Positions 18,816-27,480 of a stretch of DNA of 64,000 nucleotides are shown piece by piece. The stretch is from positions 1-64,000 of the forward strand of contig JAMOAW010000020.1 of assembly GCA_039908535.1 (NCBI GenBank). Direction: 5' to 3'. A model generated the notes under the pieces. That model saw only the letters and a list, made by a program, of their open reading frames with translations, made no database searches and was not told the origin of the DNA. A program made the position numbers and the translations under genes. The stretch comes from JAMOAW01 sp039908535 (GTDB lineage: Bacteria; Pseudomonadota; Magnetococcia; Magnetococcales; JADFZT01). The stretch's first letter is position 1. Every line of letters begins with the position of its first letter.

Positions 18816-20765
18816 ATGGAAATGAATGAAAAAAAATCACTCTCAGAAAAAGACAACAAAGGCCAATCCAGCCGAATTTCGGAAATGGTTTGGGCTTCTG
18901 TACTCACCATTGCTGCGGCGCACAATGCCTATGCCGATCTCACCTCGCAAGACAACGACCAAGATTTGTCTAACAATCAGTTAGATCCTCTGATGAATCA
19001 GAGAAGACTTGATAAAGAAATTCTCAAAGATGATTCCGGTGGCAATGTTGCCGCACGTGGTGCAGGCGTTGCCGGCAAACAAGAAGAAAAATTGATTGAA
19101 AGCCGTGACTCCGAAGCCGTCACCAGAATGCATTTGGGTGAAGGTGGTGAAGGAATGGTGGCGATGAACGCCGATCTCTCTATCGCCGATTTTAATGCCA
19201 CCTCCCAAGATGATTCGGTTTTAATGGCCCAACTCTCAGGAAGTGCCGATCAAGGCAATGCAGCCCAGGGCGATGGCAACCATTTAGACCTCCATTCCGG
19301 TTCATCCGCACCGGGTGCTCCCGATGGAAGTGGTAACTTTGGTCATATTGTCCTTGCCGATGCAGGCAATTCAGCAACGATTTCCGGCAGTTCAGGTGGT
19401 GGTTCCCACGCCGCTGCAACAGAGGGTGCTGGCGGGGCATCTGCTGCAAGTATGAGTCCAACCATGCTGGCAATGCTGGGTGTTGGAGCTGTCGCCATTG
19501 GTGCTCTTGCCATTGGAGGCAGTGGTGGCGATGACACAGGTGGGGACACAGGTGGGGACACAGGTGGGGATGTCATATTAAACACACCCGGTACGGCTAT
19601 TGACGGATATATAGCTGGTGCAACTGTATTTTATGATGCCAATGGTAACGGCGTCCAAGATGCCAACGAAACCTTCTCTACGACGACAGATTCATCCGGT
19701 AACTTTAGCCTAACTGGCTATACACAAACCCCAGAGGGACAAATCGTGGTGGCTGCGGGAGGAACCGATGTTCTAACCGGAAACGTTATCCACACCTCCA
19801 TGGTCGCCCCGGTCTCCGCCTCCGGCGAAGTGGTGGTCTCTCCATTTACCACTTTGTTGGCTGCAGGCGTAGATGAGGCGGCACTCAAGGCGGCTATGGG
19901 AATTGATCCCAGTGTAGATCTCTCCACCTACGACCCTGTCGCTGCTCTCACCAGCAGTGATCCCGCTGTAGCCGCCGCCGCTGAACATGCCATGATTGCG
20001 GCTCAGCAAGTGATGACCGTCTTGCAGGTGGCGGGTGCTTCAGCTGGACCTGGGGCCTCTGCCGCCGATATCGCACACGCGGTCTCCAATGCGGCCTCGT
20101 CGATGGGATCTGCCATTTCAGGTGGGGCTGCGGATCTAGGGGCCATCGTAAACCATGTTTTTGCAGATGATCCAACGCTCTCGGCATCCGTTAATGCGGT
20201 CAATGCCAATATTCAAGCAAGTCTAGAAGGCAATCTCTCCTCCTCCCTTATATCAGGGAATGCGGGTGCCTTGTTTGACGCTTTAGGTGCCATTTCTGTG
20301 GCCCAGACCGGCTTTGTCAATGCGGTTTCCAATGGCAATGATCTTGGCTCCACTTGGGCCAATTCCGATTATATCTCCGCGCAAGATTCCGCTGTCGTGG
20401 TTGATTTAAACGGGGCTATGCACGATTTCCTCTCCTCGCAGGGTGTCACAAGCTTAGCAGGGGCAAATTTTACCATCTCCGACACCACGTTTTTAACGGA
20501 TCTGCTTTCCGGTGACGTGGCAGGAATCAACAGTATCGCCGACTTGGGCGGATCGGCGACAGTCGAGATCACCGATGCCGATTTCTTAGCCCAATTGATG
20601 TCTGGTACCATTGGTAATGGGGGCGGATTGGCGGATTTGGGGGTAGATATCGTGCTTGACGATGGGGCGATGAATGGCTTGGATAGCGCATTGTTTACCG
20701 AACTTCAAAATCAAATCGCTTCAGGGGATTTGGGCATTTCGGTGACAGATTTGGGAGACTATTAA
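18816..20765 (+). CDS. Putative type I secreted Ala/Gly/Asp-rich surface protein
   Basis: A 649-residue acidic protein encoded directly upstream of a complete type I exporter, which makes it the likely substrate. Residues about 20-45 form a mildly hydrophobic segment. Residues 130-215 are Gly/Ser/Asp/Ala-rich. A hydrophobic stretch LAMLGVGAVAIGALAIGG (about 218-235) is followed by a GGDT repeat encoded by 12-base DNA repeats. An Ig-like or prealbumin-like module follows (about 263-350, GYIAGATVFYDANGNGVQD, then TTDSSGNFSLTG). The last 290 residues are Ala-rich and end VTDLGDY, compatible with a C-terminal secretion signal. No canonical RTX calcium nonapeptides are present. The function is unknown; adhesion or a surface layer is a guess. 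A purifying Pro-rich linker or catalytic motif is not seen. Confidence 0.75.
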   Translation: MEMNEKKSLSEKDNKGQSSRISEMVWASVLTIAAAHNAYADLTSQDNDQDLSNNQLDPLMNQRRLDKEILKDDSGGNVAARGAGVAGKQEEKLIESRDSEAVTRMHLGEGGEGMVAMNADLSIADFNATSQDDSVLMAQLSGSADQGNAAQGDGNHLDLHSGSSAPGAPDGSGNFGHIVLADAGNSATISGSSGGGSHAAATEGAGGASAASMSPTMLAMLGVGAVAIGALAIGGSGGDDTGGDTGGDTGGDVILNTPGTAIDGYIAGATVFYDANGNGVQDANETFSTTTDSSGNFSLTGYTQTPEGQIVVAAGGTDVLTGNVIHTSMVAPVSASGEVVVSPFTTLLAAGVDEAALKAAMGIDPSVDLSTYDPVAALTSSDPAVAAAAEHAMIAAQQVMTVLQVAGASAGPGASAADIAHAVSNAASSMGSAISGGAADLGAIVNHVFADDPTLSASVNAVNANIQASLEGNLSSSLISGNAGALFDALGAISVAQTGFVNAVSNGNDLGSTWANSDYISAQDSAVVVDLNGAMHDFLSSQGVTSLAGANFTISDTTFLTDLLSGDVAGINSIADLGGSATVEITDADFLAQLMSGTIGNGGGLADLGVDIVLDDGAMNGLDSALFTELQNQIASGDLGISVTDLGDY

Positions 20766-20776
20766 TCCGAAATAAT

Positions 20777-20814
20777 CGTTGTGCAACGGTTTTTGATCTG
20801 GCCGTTGCACAACG
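20777..20814. other. Strong hairpin with self-palindromic arms between substrate and exporter genes
   Basis: Arms CGTTGTGCAACGG (20777-20789) and CCGTTGCACAACG (20802-20814) pair over 13 bp around a 12-base loop. Each arm also contains its own palindrome (CGTTG..CAACG). No T-tract follows on the plus strand, so it is not a classic terminator. It could stabilise the substrate mRNA, reduce read-through into the exporter genes, or be two operator half-sites. Confidence 0.7.
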
Positions 20815-20850
20815 AAAGGGTTCCAACAAAAGGCAACTCATTTTCGGAGA

Positions 20851-22908
20851 GTGACCTGCTTATTTGACCTGATCAACAAAGTCGTCACTCAAAAGGTGAG
20901 TGTACACTCACCAAAAATTTTGGAATCAGGATACAATCCCGTGGCGTTAAGAATCAACATTACCTCAGGGGCCTTTCTTACATCACTGCTGGAAAAAGAA
21001 CGCGGGCCGATTGCCAAACTTCTCCTGGACAGTCGCCGCGTTTTTGTTTTTGCCATTTTTTTGACAGCCGTTACCGAAATTTTGTCGATTGCCCCGATCC
21101 TCTTTATGGTCAATCTATTTGATCGGGTGATTTCGAGCCGCAGTGTGGTGACGCTCATCTCTTTGACGGTCTTATTGTTTGCTGTCTATGCCTTTGACAA
21201 TTCTTTGGAATGGGTCCGCAGACGCTTGATGACCCGTTTTGCCATGCGCCTGGATTGGGACATTGCCATTGATGTTTTTGATGCCTCGTTTCGTCGTTTT
21301 GCTGGGCTTAAACCGGTAAACGTGCAGCAAATTATGGGTGATGTGGTTGAATTGCGAAATTTTTTTCAAGGCCGTCTATTGATCGGGGTTATGGAAGCCC
21401 CATTTGCAATTGTATTTGCTGTTATTGCCTCATTTTTCCATATTTGGCTCTCCTATTTTGCTTTTGGTGCGCTGACAACACTCATGCTTTTATCCTATTT
21501 CAAGCAAAGGGCGGCCACCCCTTTGATGCGCAGAGCCAATCAATCCGCCGCTGAAACCAATCAAATGGTGGCGGAGTCTTTACGTCATTCAGAGACCGCT
21601 TTGGCGTTGGGAATGATGGGGACCATCCGCAATAAATGGTATAAAGCCCATCAAGACGATCTTTTGCTGCAAGCCCATGGAACGGAGGTTGGGGGGTTGA
21701 TTGGTGGTGCTGCCTCTGTATTAACCCGATCCATGCCACAACTCTCCATGGCTTTGATGGTTTATTTATCCATCATGAACGAAGTCACGGGGGGAATGGC
21801 GATTGGAGGGATGTTTCTCATATCAAAAACCATGCGTCCGATACAAACGATGATGAATGAATGGCATAAAATCATTCAAGTCAAGCTGGCCTTAGAACGA
21901 TTGGAACGGCTTTTGGGTCAAGACGAAGTATGGCAAGATAAGATGCCCTTACCTGCCGCGACTGGAGAGTTAGAGGTTGTTAAGTTAATTGCCATGCCAG
22001 CCAACAAAAATCGGACCTTGCTGACTGGAATCCATTTTACGCTCCAACCAGGAACCGTTTTGGCGATCATTGGCCCCAGTGCCTCTGGGAAAACCACCTT
22101 GGCCAAACATCTTGTGGGGATCATGCGTCCCACCTCTGGGGTTGTGCGCTTGGATGGGGCGGATATCGCCGACTGGATTCGCGCCGAACATGTTCCCCAT
22201 TTGGGATATGTACCACAAGATGTCATGGTTTTAGAAGGAAGCGTTGCCGAAAACATCGCCCGTATGGGCACAGTCAATTCACAAGAGGTCGTCCGGGCGG
22301 CCCAACTTGTGGGGCTTCACCGAACCATTTTATCTTTTCCAAATGGCTATGAAACACAAATCGGACCCGGAGGATATGTCCTGACTGGGGGTCAAAAGCA
22401 GCGTTTATTGATCGCCCGTGCCCTGTATGGCAACCCGAAGCTCGTTGTGATGGATGAACCCAGTTCCAGCCTGGATATGGCTGCGGAACAAGCATTGATT
22501 GAAACCATTAAAACCCTAAGGAATCAAAATACTACTGTAGTACTAACCACTCATCGACCCAATTTGGTAGCGATTTCTGACTATTTATTGGTGTTGGAAA
22601 ATGGGTATCAGACGGCCTTTGGACCCACCAAAGAGTTGGGTGAAAATGCCGCGCGTCTAGCCAATCAAAAGGCCCTTTCTCAAACACCCGCGTCCTCAAC
22701 GACACCCTCTAAAACAACCACTGCTCTCTCCCCAGAGCCACCTCCTGTAACACCCGTTCTGCTCAAAAAGACGGCGGTGCCAGAGGCGAAACGCCGTCTG
22801 AACGCAACCGGCAAACCAAAAAAGGCTCCTACCCACTCCTCTATCCCCTCAACTGAGAAAAAGGCGATAAAAGTGGAGAGCAAAATTACCGCAGAGGAAG
22901 CCTCGTGA
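20851..22908 (+). CDS. Type I secretion ABC transporter/permease (PrtD-like)
   Basis: Up to 685 residues: a membrane half with several helices (about 60-330), then an ATPase with Walker A GPSASGKTT (about 408), signature LTGGQKQR (about 511, a Thr variant of LSGGQ), Walker B VVMDEP (about 531-537) and the switch His in TTHRPN. There is no N-terminal C39 peptidase domain, so it fits the PrtD group of type I exporters that work with HlyD- and TolC-type partners, both encoded next. The last 80 or so residues are a Pro/Thr/Lys-rich tail unusual for the family. The start is uncertain: GTG 20851 has GGAGA directly abutting it, and GTG 20941 (ALRINITSG) is an alternative that would leave the palindrome at 20895 noncoding. 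Confidence 0.9.
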   Translation: MTCLFDLINKVVTQKVSVHSPKILESGYNPVALRINITSGAFLTSLLEKERGPIAKLLLDSRRVFVFAIFLTAVTEILSIAPILFMVNLFDRVISSRSVVTLISLTVLLFAVYAFDNSLEWVRRRLMTRFAMRLDWDIAIDVFDASFRRFAGLKPVNVQQIMGDVVELRNFFQGRLLIGVMEAPFAIVFAVIASFFHIWLSYFAFGALTTLMLLSYFKQRAATPLMRRANQSAAETNQMVAESLRHSETALALGMMGTIRNKWYKAHQDDLLLQAHGTEVGGLIGGAASVLTRSMPQLSMALMVYLSIMNEVTGGMAIGGMFLISKTMRPIQTMMNEWHKIIQVKLALERLERLLGQDEVWQDKMPLPAATGELEVVKLIAMPANKNRTLLTGIHFTLQPGTVLAIIGPSASGKTTLAKHLVGIMRPTSGVVRLDGADIADWIRAEHVPHLGYVPQDVMVLEGSVAENIARMGTVNSQEVVRAAQLVGLHRTILSFPNGYETQIGPGGYVLTGGQKQRLLIARALYGNPKLVVMDEPSSSLDMAAEQALIETIKTLRNQNTTVVLTTHRPNLVAISDYLLVLENGYQTAFGPTKELGENAARLANQKALSQTPASSTTPSKTTTALSPEPPPVTPVLLKKTAVPEAKRRLNATGKPKKAPTHSSIPSTEKKAIKVESKITAEEAS
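20895..20912. promoter_or_regulatory. Perfect 18-bp palindrome, possible operator
   Basis: GGTGAGTGTACACTCACC is perfectly self-complementary and is framed by A-runs (AAAA on both sides). It lies 130 bp after the substrate gene and close to the start of the ABC exporter gene: inside the frame if GTG 20851 is used, upstream if GTG 20941 is used. Its symmetry and size fit a dimeric repressor or activator site. This is inference only. Confidence 0.5.
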
Positions 22909-24293
22909 TAAAAAAAATTTTGCAGGCTTGGCGGCAAGCAATCAATCCCTATCAACGAGATAAACTCACCCCGCGTTATAATTTGGAACCGATTACCATT
23001 GTGGAATCGGATCTCAAAAAAATTTCGTTCCGATATTTTTTGTGGGCCTTTGTTCTGTTTTTTATCTGGGCCTCTTATGCCCCTTTGGATGCTGGGGTGC
23101 ATTTAAATGGAACAATTATCGTACAAGGCAACCGCAAGGCCGTACAACATCCCCATGGGGGAGTGGTAGACGAAATTTTGATTTATGAAGGATCCCAGGT
23201 AAAACAAGGAGATGTCTTAATTCGCATCAATCAATTAAGTACCCAGGCCGATTTGAATAGCAAAGAGTTAGATTATATCAACGCCCTTTGTGAAGAGTCC
23301 CGTCTCATCGCGGAACGAGAGAGGCTCAATAAAATTCACTGGCTGGATGAGTTAATAGCCTTTGGTTCAACGACCAAAGTAGAAGAAGCCAAAATGATGC
23401 AGGTCCGCTTGATCAATTCTCGCAGACAAGATTTTAACAATAAAGTCAGTATACTCCAAGAACAGATTGCCGGTTTGGAGCAACTGATCACGGAGTTGCA
23501 AGGCATTATCAAAATTCGCAAGCATCAGTTAGAGTTGATTACCGAGGATGCCAAAAACAATGCCGATTTAGCGAAAGAAGGGTATGTTTCCCAAAGTCAC
23601 GCCAATGAACTGGAACGGGCACGCAGTGATCTATTGGCCAATATTGCCTCGACCATTGCCGATATTTCTAAACATCGTTCCAATATTACCTCGGCCAAAT
23701 TGCAGATTGCCCAAGAGACCTCGGCTTTTTTTAAAGATGTGGATGCGGCACTCAAAGATGTTCAACAAAAACGCAAATCGTTGCAAACGGCGGTTGATTC
23801 GTTGCGTTTTAACCTCAGTTTAACAGATCTAAAAGCTCCCGTCAGTGGCACTGTAGTTGGTTTGAATGTCTATACGGTAGGAGGGGTGATCAAAGGAGGG
23901 GATGTTTTGATGGAGATTGTCCCCATTTCGGAGCAGTTAATCATCGATGCCAAAGTTCCTACACATTTGATTGATAAGGTAAGAAAAGGTTTAGATGCCG
24001 ACATACGTTTTACAGCGTTCAGTTTGGTCACCACCCCGGTCATTCCTGGAAAGGTTATTTTGGTCGGGGCAGATCGACTGTTAAAATCGGCTCAAGATGA
24101 TCCCATGACCCCCGCAGAATATTATCTGGCGCAAGTGGAGACCACACAAAAAGGGTATAAACTGTTAGGAAATAACGTCATACAGGCGGGGATGCCGGTG
24201 GATGTTATTGTCAAAACAGGAGAACGCACCTTCTTGAGTTATATCCTTAAACCCATTATGGATCGTTTTGCGGTATCGTTTAAGGAGGATTAA
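22905..24293 (+). CDS. HlyD-type periplasmic adaptor of type I secretion
   Basis: 462 residues. It starts at a GTG overlapping the upstream stop by four bases, which indicates translational coupling with the ABC gene. A single membrane helix (about 44-60) follows a cytoplasmic N-terminus. The first half-lipoyl/barrel region reads VQGNRKAVQHPHGGVV, then IYEGSQVKQGDVLI. Long coiled-coil helices span about 120-300, and the returning lipoyl segment is LKAPVSGTVVGLNVYTVGG (about 310). This is the membrane-fusion protein that bridges the inner-membrane ATPase and the outer-membrane channel. Length and layout are normal for the PrtE/HlyD group. Confidence 0.93.
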   Translation: MIKKILQAWRQAINPYQRDKLTPRYNLEPITIVESDLKKISFRYFLWAFVLFFIWASYAPLDAGVHLNGTIIVQGNRKAVQHPHGGVVDEILIYEGSQVKQGDVLIRINQLSTQADLNSKELDYINALCEESRLIAERERLNKIHWLDELIAFGSTTKVEEAKMMQVRLINSRRQDFNNKVSILQEQIAGLEQLITELQGIIKIRKHQLELITEDAKNNADLAKEGYVSQSHANELERARSDLLANIASTIADISKHRSNITSAKLQIAQETSAFFKDVDAALKDVQQKRKSLQTAVDSLRFNLSLTDLKAPVSGTVVGLNVYTVGGVIKGGDVLMEIVPISEQLIIDAKVPTHLIDKVRKGLDADIRFTAFSLVTTPVIPGKVILVGADRLLKSAQDDPMTPAEYYLAQVETTQKGYKLLGNNVIQAGMPVDVIVKTGERTFLSYILKPIMDRFAVSFKED

Positions 24294-24294
24294 A

Positions 24295-25686
24295 ATGAAC
24301 CGCAAAGGGTGGTGGATGGTTTGCTTATCTCTTTTTTTTCAAACTGATATTGCCTGTGGGGAGACCTTCCTACAGCTACAAAAAGACCGTATCCAAAAGA
24401 ATCAACCATTGATCCTTCTCGCAGAGAGTGAGACAACAACTCCGCTCCCTTTGCAGATGTCGGAAGCTAATTTAAAAAAAACGACTGTCGAAAAGAGTCC
24501 TCTGATTTTACTCGGCTCATACCAAAAAGCGCAAATATTTGATCCTCTGTATCGGGCAGCTCTGGCAGAAAGAGATGCCAGTCTCATTGCCTCGAAAGTA
24601 GCGGGTATGGCTTTTTATCCCCAATTAAAACTATCTACAACCCAGTATGAAAGCGAAAATGGGCAAATGCGTTGGACCGCCACGATCAGTCAACCGATTA
24701 TCAATGCCGAACGTTTTGCCTCCTGGCGAGAAGAGGAACCCCGGGTATTGATCACGGGATTAAACTTAAAAATCAAACAAAATGAGTTAGCCAAACGGAT
24801 TTATAAAATTTTTTCAGAATTGACCATGGCCAGGGAAGGGTTGAGCCAGAATAAAAAACGTATTGAGGCCTTGGAAGAACAATGGCAAGCAGGTAAAAGG
24901 GCTTTGCAACTTGGTCAAGGGACGATTACAGATTTGCGTGATGCGGAAGTTAAAGTATTGCAGGCCAAGGCGGATAATTTAAGATTAAACGCCGATTTAC
25001 AGGCAGCTGAACAAGAATATGAATCTATAATAGGCATAAGAACGCCCCAATTTAAGCTAAAACGCCAAGGCGGAAGCCATCTAGTTGACCATATTGAGAC
25101 CGAAGGTCCGGCTCTTAACATTGATAACAATCCAGAGTTATTATTAGCGCGGCTGAGTGAGCGCCTAGGTGAGTTATCGGCCATTCGCGCCAAATCGGCC
25201 TGGATCCCTGAATTAAATGCCGCCTATACCATGACCAAAAAGGGAAATTCTTCGGACAGTTATATGGGTTTTGTCTTGAGTATGCCGGTCAATGCCGGGG
25301 GCATCCTAGGTCTTTATTCCGCCGATGCCAATTTGACCAAATTACGGGAAGAGAGTCAGGATAAGGAACGTCGGATACGTCTGAACATGGATCATCTTGT
25401 AAACGTGGTACATACGGGAGGAGCTGAGGTGGATATGCGCTTAGCGGCGATTGAGGCGGCCGAACTCAGTGTAGACGCCAACAAAAAAAGCTATAAAGGC
25501 GGAGTGCGGACCTTGTTGGATGTTTTGGGAAGCATTGAAGTTCTTTATTCGGTCAAAAATGAATTTATCAGATCTTTGCTTAATTTAGGAGATAATGTCA
25601 TAAATCTGCATTTATTACGTGGGGGGGATGTGGAATCAGGTCTGGAAATGGTCGAAAATATGTTGCTTGATACGGAAATACACTAA
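24295..25686 (+). CDS. TolC-family outer-membrane channel of type I secretion
   Basis: 463 residues beginning MNRKGWWMVCLSLFFQ, a signal peptide cleaved near residue 24. ATG 24295 is preceded by an excellent ribosome-binding site (TAAGGAGG, 6 bases upstream) that lies in the very end of the adaptor gene, only one base after which this gene begins. The mature part has the alternating long helices of OEP/TolC proteins, for example DPLYRAALAERDASLIASKV and QAGKRALQLGQGTITDLRDAE, with the repeat halves at about 90-270 and 280-455. It completes the exporter begun by the two upstream genes. A further upstream in-frame start exists but would overlap the adaptor and lacks such a site. Confidence 0.9.
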   Translation: MNRKGWWMVCLSLFFQTDIACGETFLQLQKDRIQKNQPLILLAESETTTPLPLQMSEANLKKTTVEKSPLILLGSYQKAQIFDPLYRAALAERDASLIASKVAGMAFYPQLKLSTTQYESENGQMRWTATISQPIINAERFASWREEEPRVLITGLNLKIKQNELAKRIYKIFSELTMAREGLSQNKKRIEALEEQWQAGKRALQLGQGTITDLRDAEVKVLQAKADNLRLNADLQAAEQEYESIIGIRTPQFKLKRQGGSHLVDHIETEGPALNIDNNPELLLARLSERLGELSAIRAKSAWIPELNAAYTMTKKGNSSDSYMGFVLSMPVNAGGILGLYSADANLTKLREESQDKERRIRLNMDHLVNVVHTGGAEVDMRLAAIEAAELSVDANKKSYKGGVRTLLDVLGSIEVLYSVKNEFIRSLLNLGDNVINLHLLRGGDVESGLEMVENMLLDTEIH

Positions 25687-25734
25687 AATCATTGTAACCG
25701 TTCACCGAAGTAAAATTTTACGTTTTATTAATAA

Positions 25735-25915
25735 AAAAAAGGGGTCTGGGGGATTGCCCCCAGGGTTTTGGTTCTGACTTTGCTTTTGACTTTGCTTTTG
25801 ACTTTGCTTTTGACTTTGCTTTTGACTTTGCTTTTGAATTCGGTTTTGCTTTCTTCAAATAGCAGGGGGGTTGGGGGATGCAATCCCCCAAGGGGTCTTG
25901 TTTTTGATTTTTTTA
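25735..25915 (-). repeat. Variant hairpin repeat, reverse orientation, carrying a 12-bp minisatellite
   Basis: Read on the minus strand it runs CAAGACCCCTTGGGGGATTG, a GAAGAAAGCAAAACCG segment, a 12-bp tandem array, then CCCTGGGGGCAATCCCCCAG. It is the same variant as 25981-26125 and 28503-28640, but inverted and expanded. With 25981-26125 it forms a long imperfect inverted repeat around about 65 unique bases. Confidence 0.85.
25776..25835. repeat. 12-bp tandem repeat (five perfect units)
   Basis: The unit GACTTTGCTTTT occurs five times head to tail, followed by a diverged unit. On the minus strand it would encode a Lys-Ser-Lys-Val tetrapeptide repeat, but the surrounding frame is repeat DNA. 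Other copies of the same element carry only one or two diverged units, so this is a copy-number-variable site. Confidence 0.95.
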
Positions 25916-25980
25916 TCTGAACGGTTACTATCATTCATTACGACAAAATATCCCAATTTAGGTACCACCACATTTAAATG

Positions 25981-26125
25981 TGGACGATGAACGAGTGCCT
26001 GAACAAAAAGCCAAGTCAAGACCTTGGGGGATTGCATCCCCCAATCCCCCTGCTTTTTGAAGGAAGCAAAACCGAGGTCAAAAGCAAAATCAAAACCCTG
26101 GGGGCAATCCCCCAGACCCCTTTTT
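25981..26125 (+). repeat. Variant hairpin repeat, forward copy
   Basis: From TGGACGATGAACGAGTGCCT to GGGGGCAATCCCCCAGACC it matches 28505-28640 with about one mismatch. It contains a start codon and a short open frame, but here the frame soon ends and nothing suggests it is expressed as a protein. The region 25687-26193 otherwise contains no gene. Confidence 0.92.
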
Positions 26126-26136
26126 TTTTAAGTGGT

Positions 26137-26205
26137 GGTACCGAATTCCCCCCCACCCTTTTTTTTTAATTTTCTGCCCGCAGGGGCAGGGCACTATGTT
26201 CCCAA
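26137..26205 (+). repeat. Dispersed hairpin repeat fragment
   Basis: C-rich block, T-run and a slightly altered tail (CTGCCCGCAGGGGCAGGGCA). Its right end overlaps the 3' end of the minus-strand sulfotransferase gene and supplies that gene's stop codon. Confidence 0.75.
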
Positions 26206-27348
26206 AAAAGCAACAACTCTTTCACTGTCTACCGTTTCATGCGTTTTATACGAACTATTCAATCTTTCAATATTTCTCAAATCAATGCCATTCAATGGCG
26301 TGCCGGAAATTGTTTTGGCATGGAGGTCAACAAACGTGGCAGAAGAGATAATTTTGGGGTCAATATATTTTTCCCTATGGACCATGATATAGGATGGATA
26401 GACAGTCGGAAAAAATAGCCGACGATTGGCCATCTCATGAATAAATTTTAGAAAAACCTCATAATGATTAAAAATTTTTCTACACCCACCAAGGGTATGG
26501 ATCAAATCGATCTCATAATCGATCACCTCTGCGAAAGAGAGGTCTGTTTTGTTCATTTTATAGGCAGAAAAGGCCCGTTCGATGGGATCGCGCAGGCAAA
26601 TCACATAAATAGCCGTCGGTTGGAAGGTCAAAATAAAATCTTGCCCTACACGGCTTAACAAACTGGCGGTCGATTTATCCAGGAGGTAATCATAGGAGAT
26701 CGGTTGGTCTGTCTCATCCATGAGATAGGAGTCTAGAAACATTTCACGTTTTACACGAAGATTTTTTACAGAAGATAGTATCGTCAGGGGTTCCATGCAG
26801 GCCGGTTGCAAACAGGAAATGGATGCAGAAACAAGCTCCCCCAGGGAGGTGGTTCCACACCTTGGGAAGCCACAAATAAAAAATAATTTAGGCGATTCAT
26901 GGCGAAATGGTCGATAACAAAAACTCTTGACCGTTGCCAAATATTCCTCTCTGGAAAAAAAACCCTGGACCTGCATGTCAAACAATAAATGCTTTACTCT
27001 ATTATGGTAATAACCAATATTTTGATCTTTGTAGATGGAGGCTTGTCTGAGACAATCCAAAGCAAGGGGATAACGTTCTATGCTTACCGAGAGAAAGGCA
27101 AAATTCAAGTAGGAATAGAGAATCATATATTCCTGATGCGTGATGGACAACGCATATTCAGCAAAGGCACCATGATAATTATTTTGGGAAAATAATAGAT
27201 CCGCTTTTATACGATGAGGTGCCGCCTCTTGTGGTGAGAGGATAACCGATGGGGCGTGACCGGACTGTGCTGCATTCATAGCCTCTTGAGAGGAGAGAAT
27301 ATCTTTCAAAAGAGTTTGTTCAGGGATATAGGGGGGGGCAAGTTGCAT
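26194..27348 (-). CDS. TPR-containing sulfotransferase
   Basis: 384 residues. The first 140 or so are helical and TPR-like (NNYHGAFAEYALSI, YPLALDCLRQASIYKDQN). The rest is a PAPS-dependent sulfotransferase: 5'-phosphosulfate loop FFICGFPRCGTTSLGEL (about 170) and 3'-phosphate motif CLRDPIERAFSAY (about 275). It would transfer sulfate from PAPS to a glycan or protein hydroxyl. I chose ATG 27348 because a GAAGGT ribosome-binding site precedes it by 6 bases. The open frame continues 55 codons upstream, but through a dispersed repeat. The stop codon lies in another repeat fragment, so the C-terminus may be truncated. It faces away from the rest of the island. Confidence 0.85.
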   Translation of the reverse strand: MQLAPPYIPEQTLLKDILSSQEAMNAAQSGHAPSVILSPQEAAPHRIKADLLFSQNNYHGAFAEYALSITHQEYMILYSYLNFAFLSVSIERYPLALDCLRQASIYKDQNIGYYHNRVKHLLFDMQVQGFFSREEYLATVKSFCYRPFRHESPKLFFICGFPRCGTTSLGELVSASISCLQPACMEPLTILSSVKNLRVKREMFLDSYLMDETDQPISYDYLLDKSTASLLSRVGQDFILTFQPTAIYVICLRDPIERAFSAYKMNKTDLSFAEVIDYEIDLIHTLGGCRKIFNHYEVFLKFIHEMANRRLFFPTVYPSYIMVHREKYIDPKIISSATFVDLHAKTISGTPLNGIDLRNIERLNSSYKTHETVDSERVVAFLGT

Positions 27349-27392
27349 AAAAATACCTTCCAATGATTGCTTTAAGGAGACGATACCCCGTC

Positions 27393-27480
27393 GAAAAAAA
27401 TCAAGACCTTGGGGGGGCAAAAAACCGGCCCACCCTTTTCTTTTAATACTAAAAAAAAATTGCCCAAAAGGGATTATATT
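27393..27480 (+). repeat. Dispersed hairpin repeat with internal deletion
   Basis: It keeps ATCAAGACCTTGGGGGGGCA and the C/T-rich block, then jumps to TTGCCCAAAAGGGATTATAT, lacking the central GGATTCATCC palindrome. It sits just upstream of the minus-strand sulfotransferase start. Confidence 0.75.

Noticed and set aside
18816..20765. RTX toxin or protease
   Set aside because: No GGxGxDxUx nonapeptides and no HExxH zinc motif are present.
25776..25835. Possible CRISPR array
   Set aside because: The 12-bp units are contiguous with no spacers and no cas genes are nearby; it is a minisatellite.
25978..26169. Small protein gene of 63 codons
   Set aside because: The frame is entirely dispersed-repeat DNA, identical to the repeat part of the 28.5-kb gene, with no other coding evidence.
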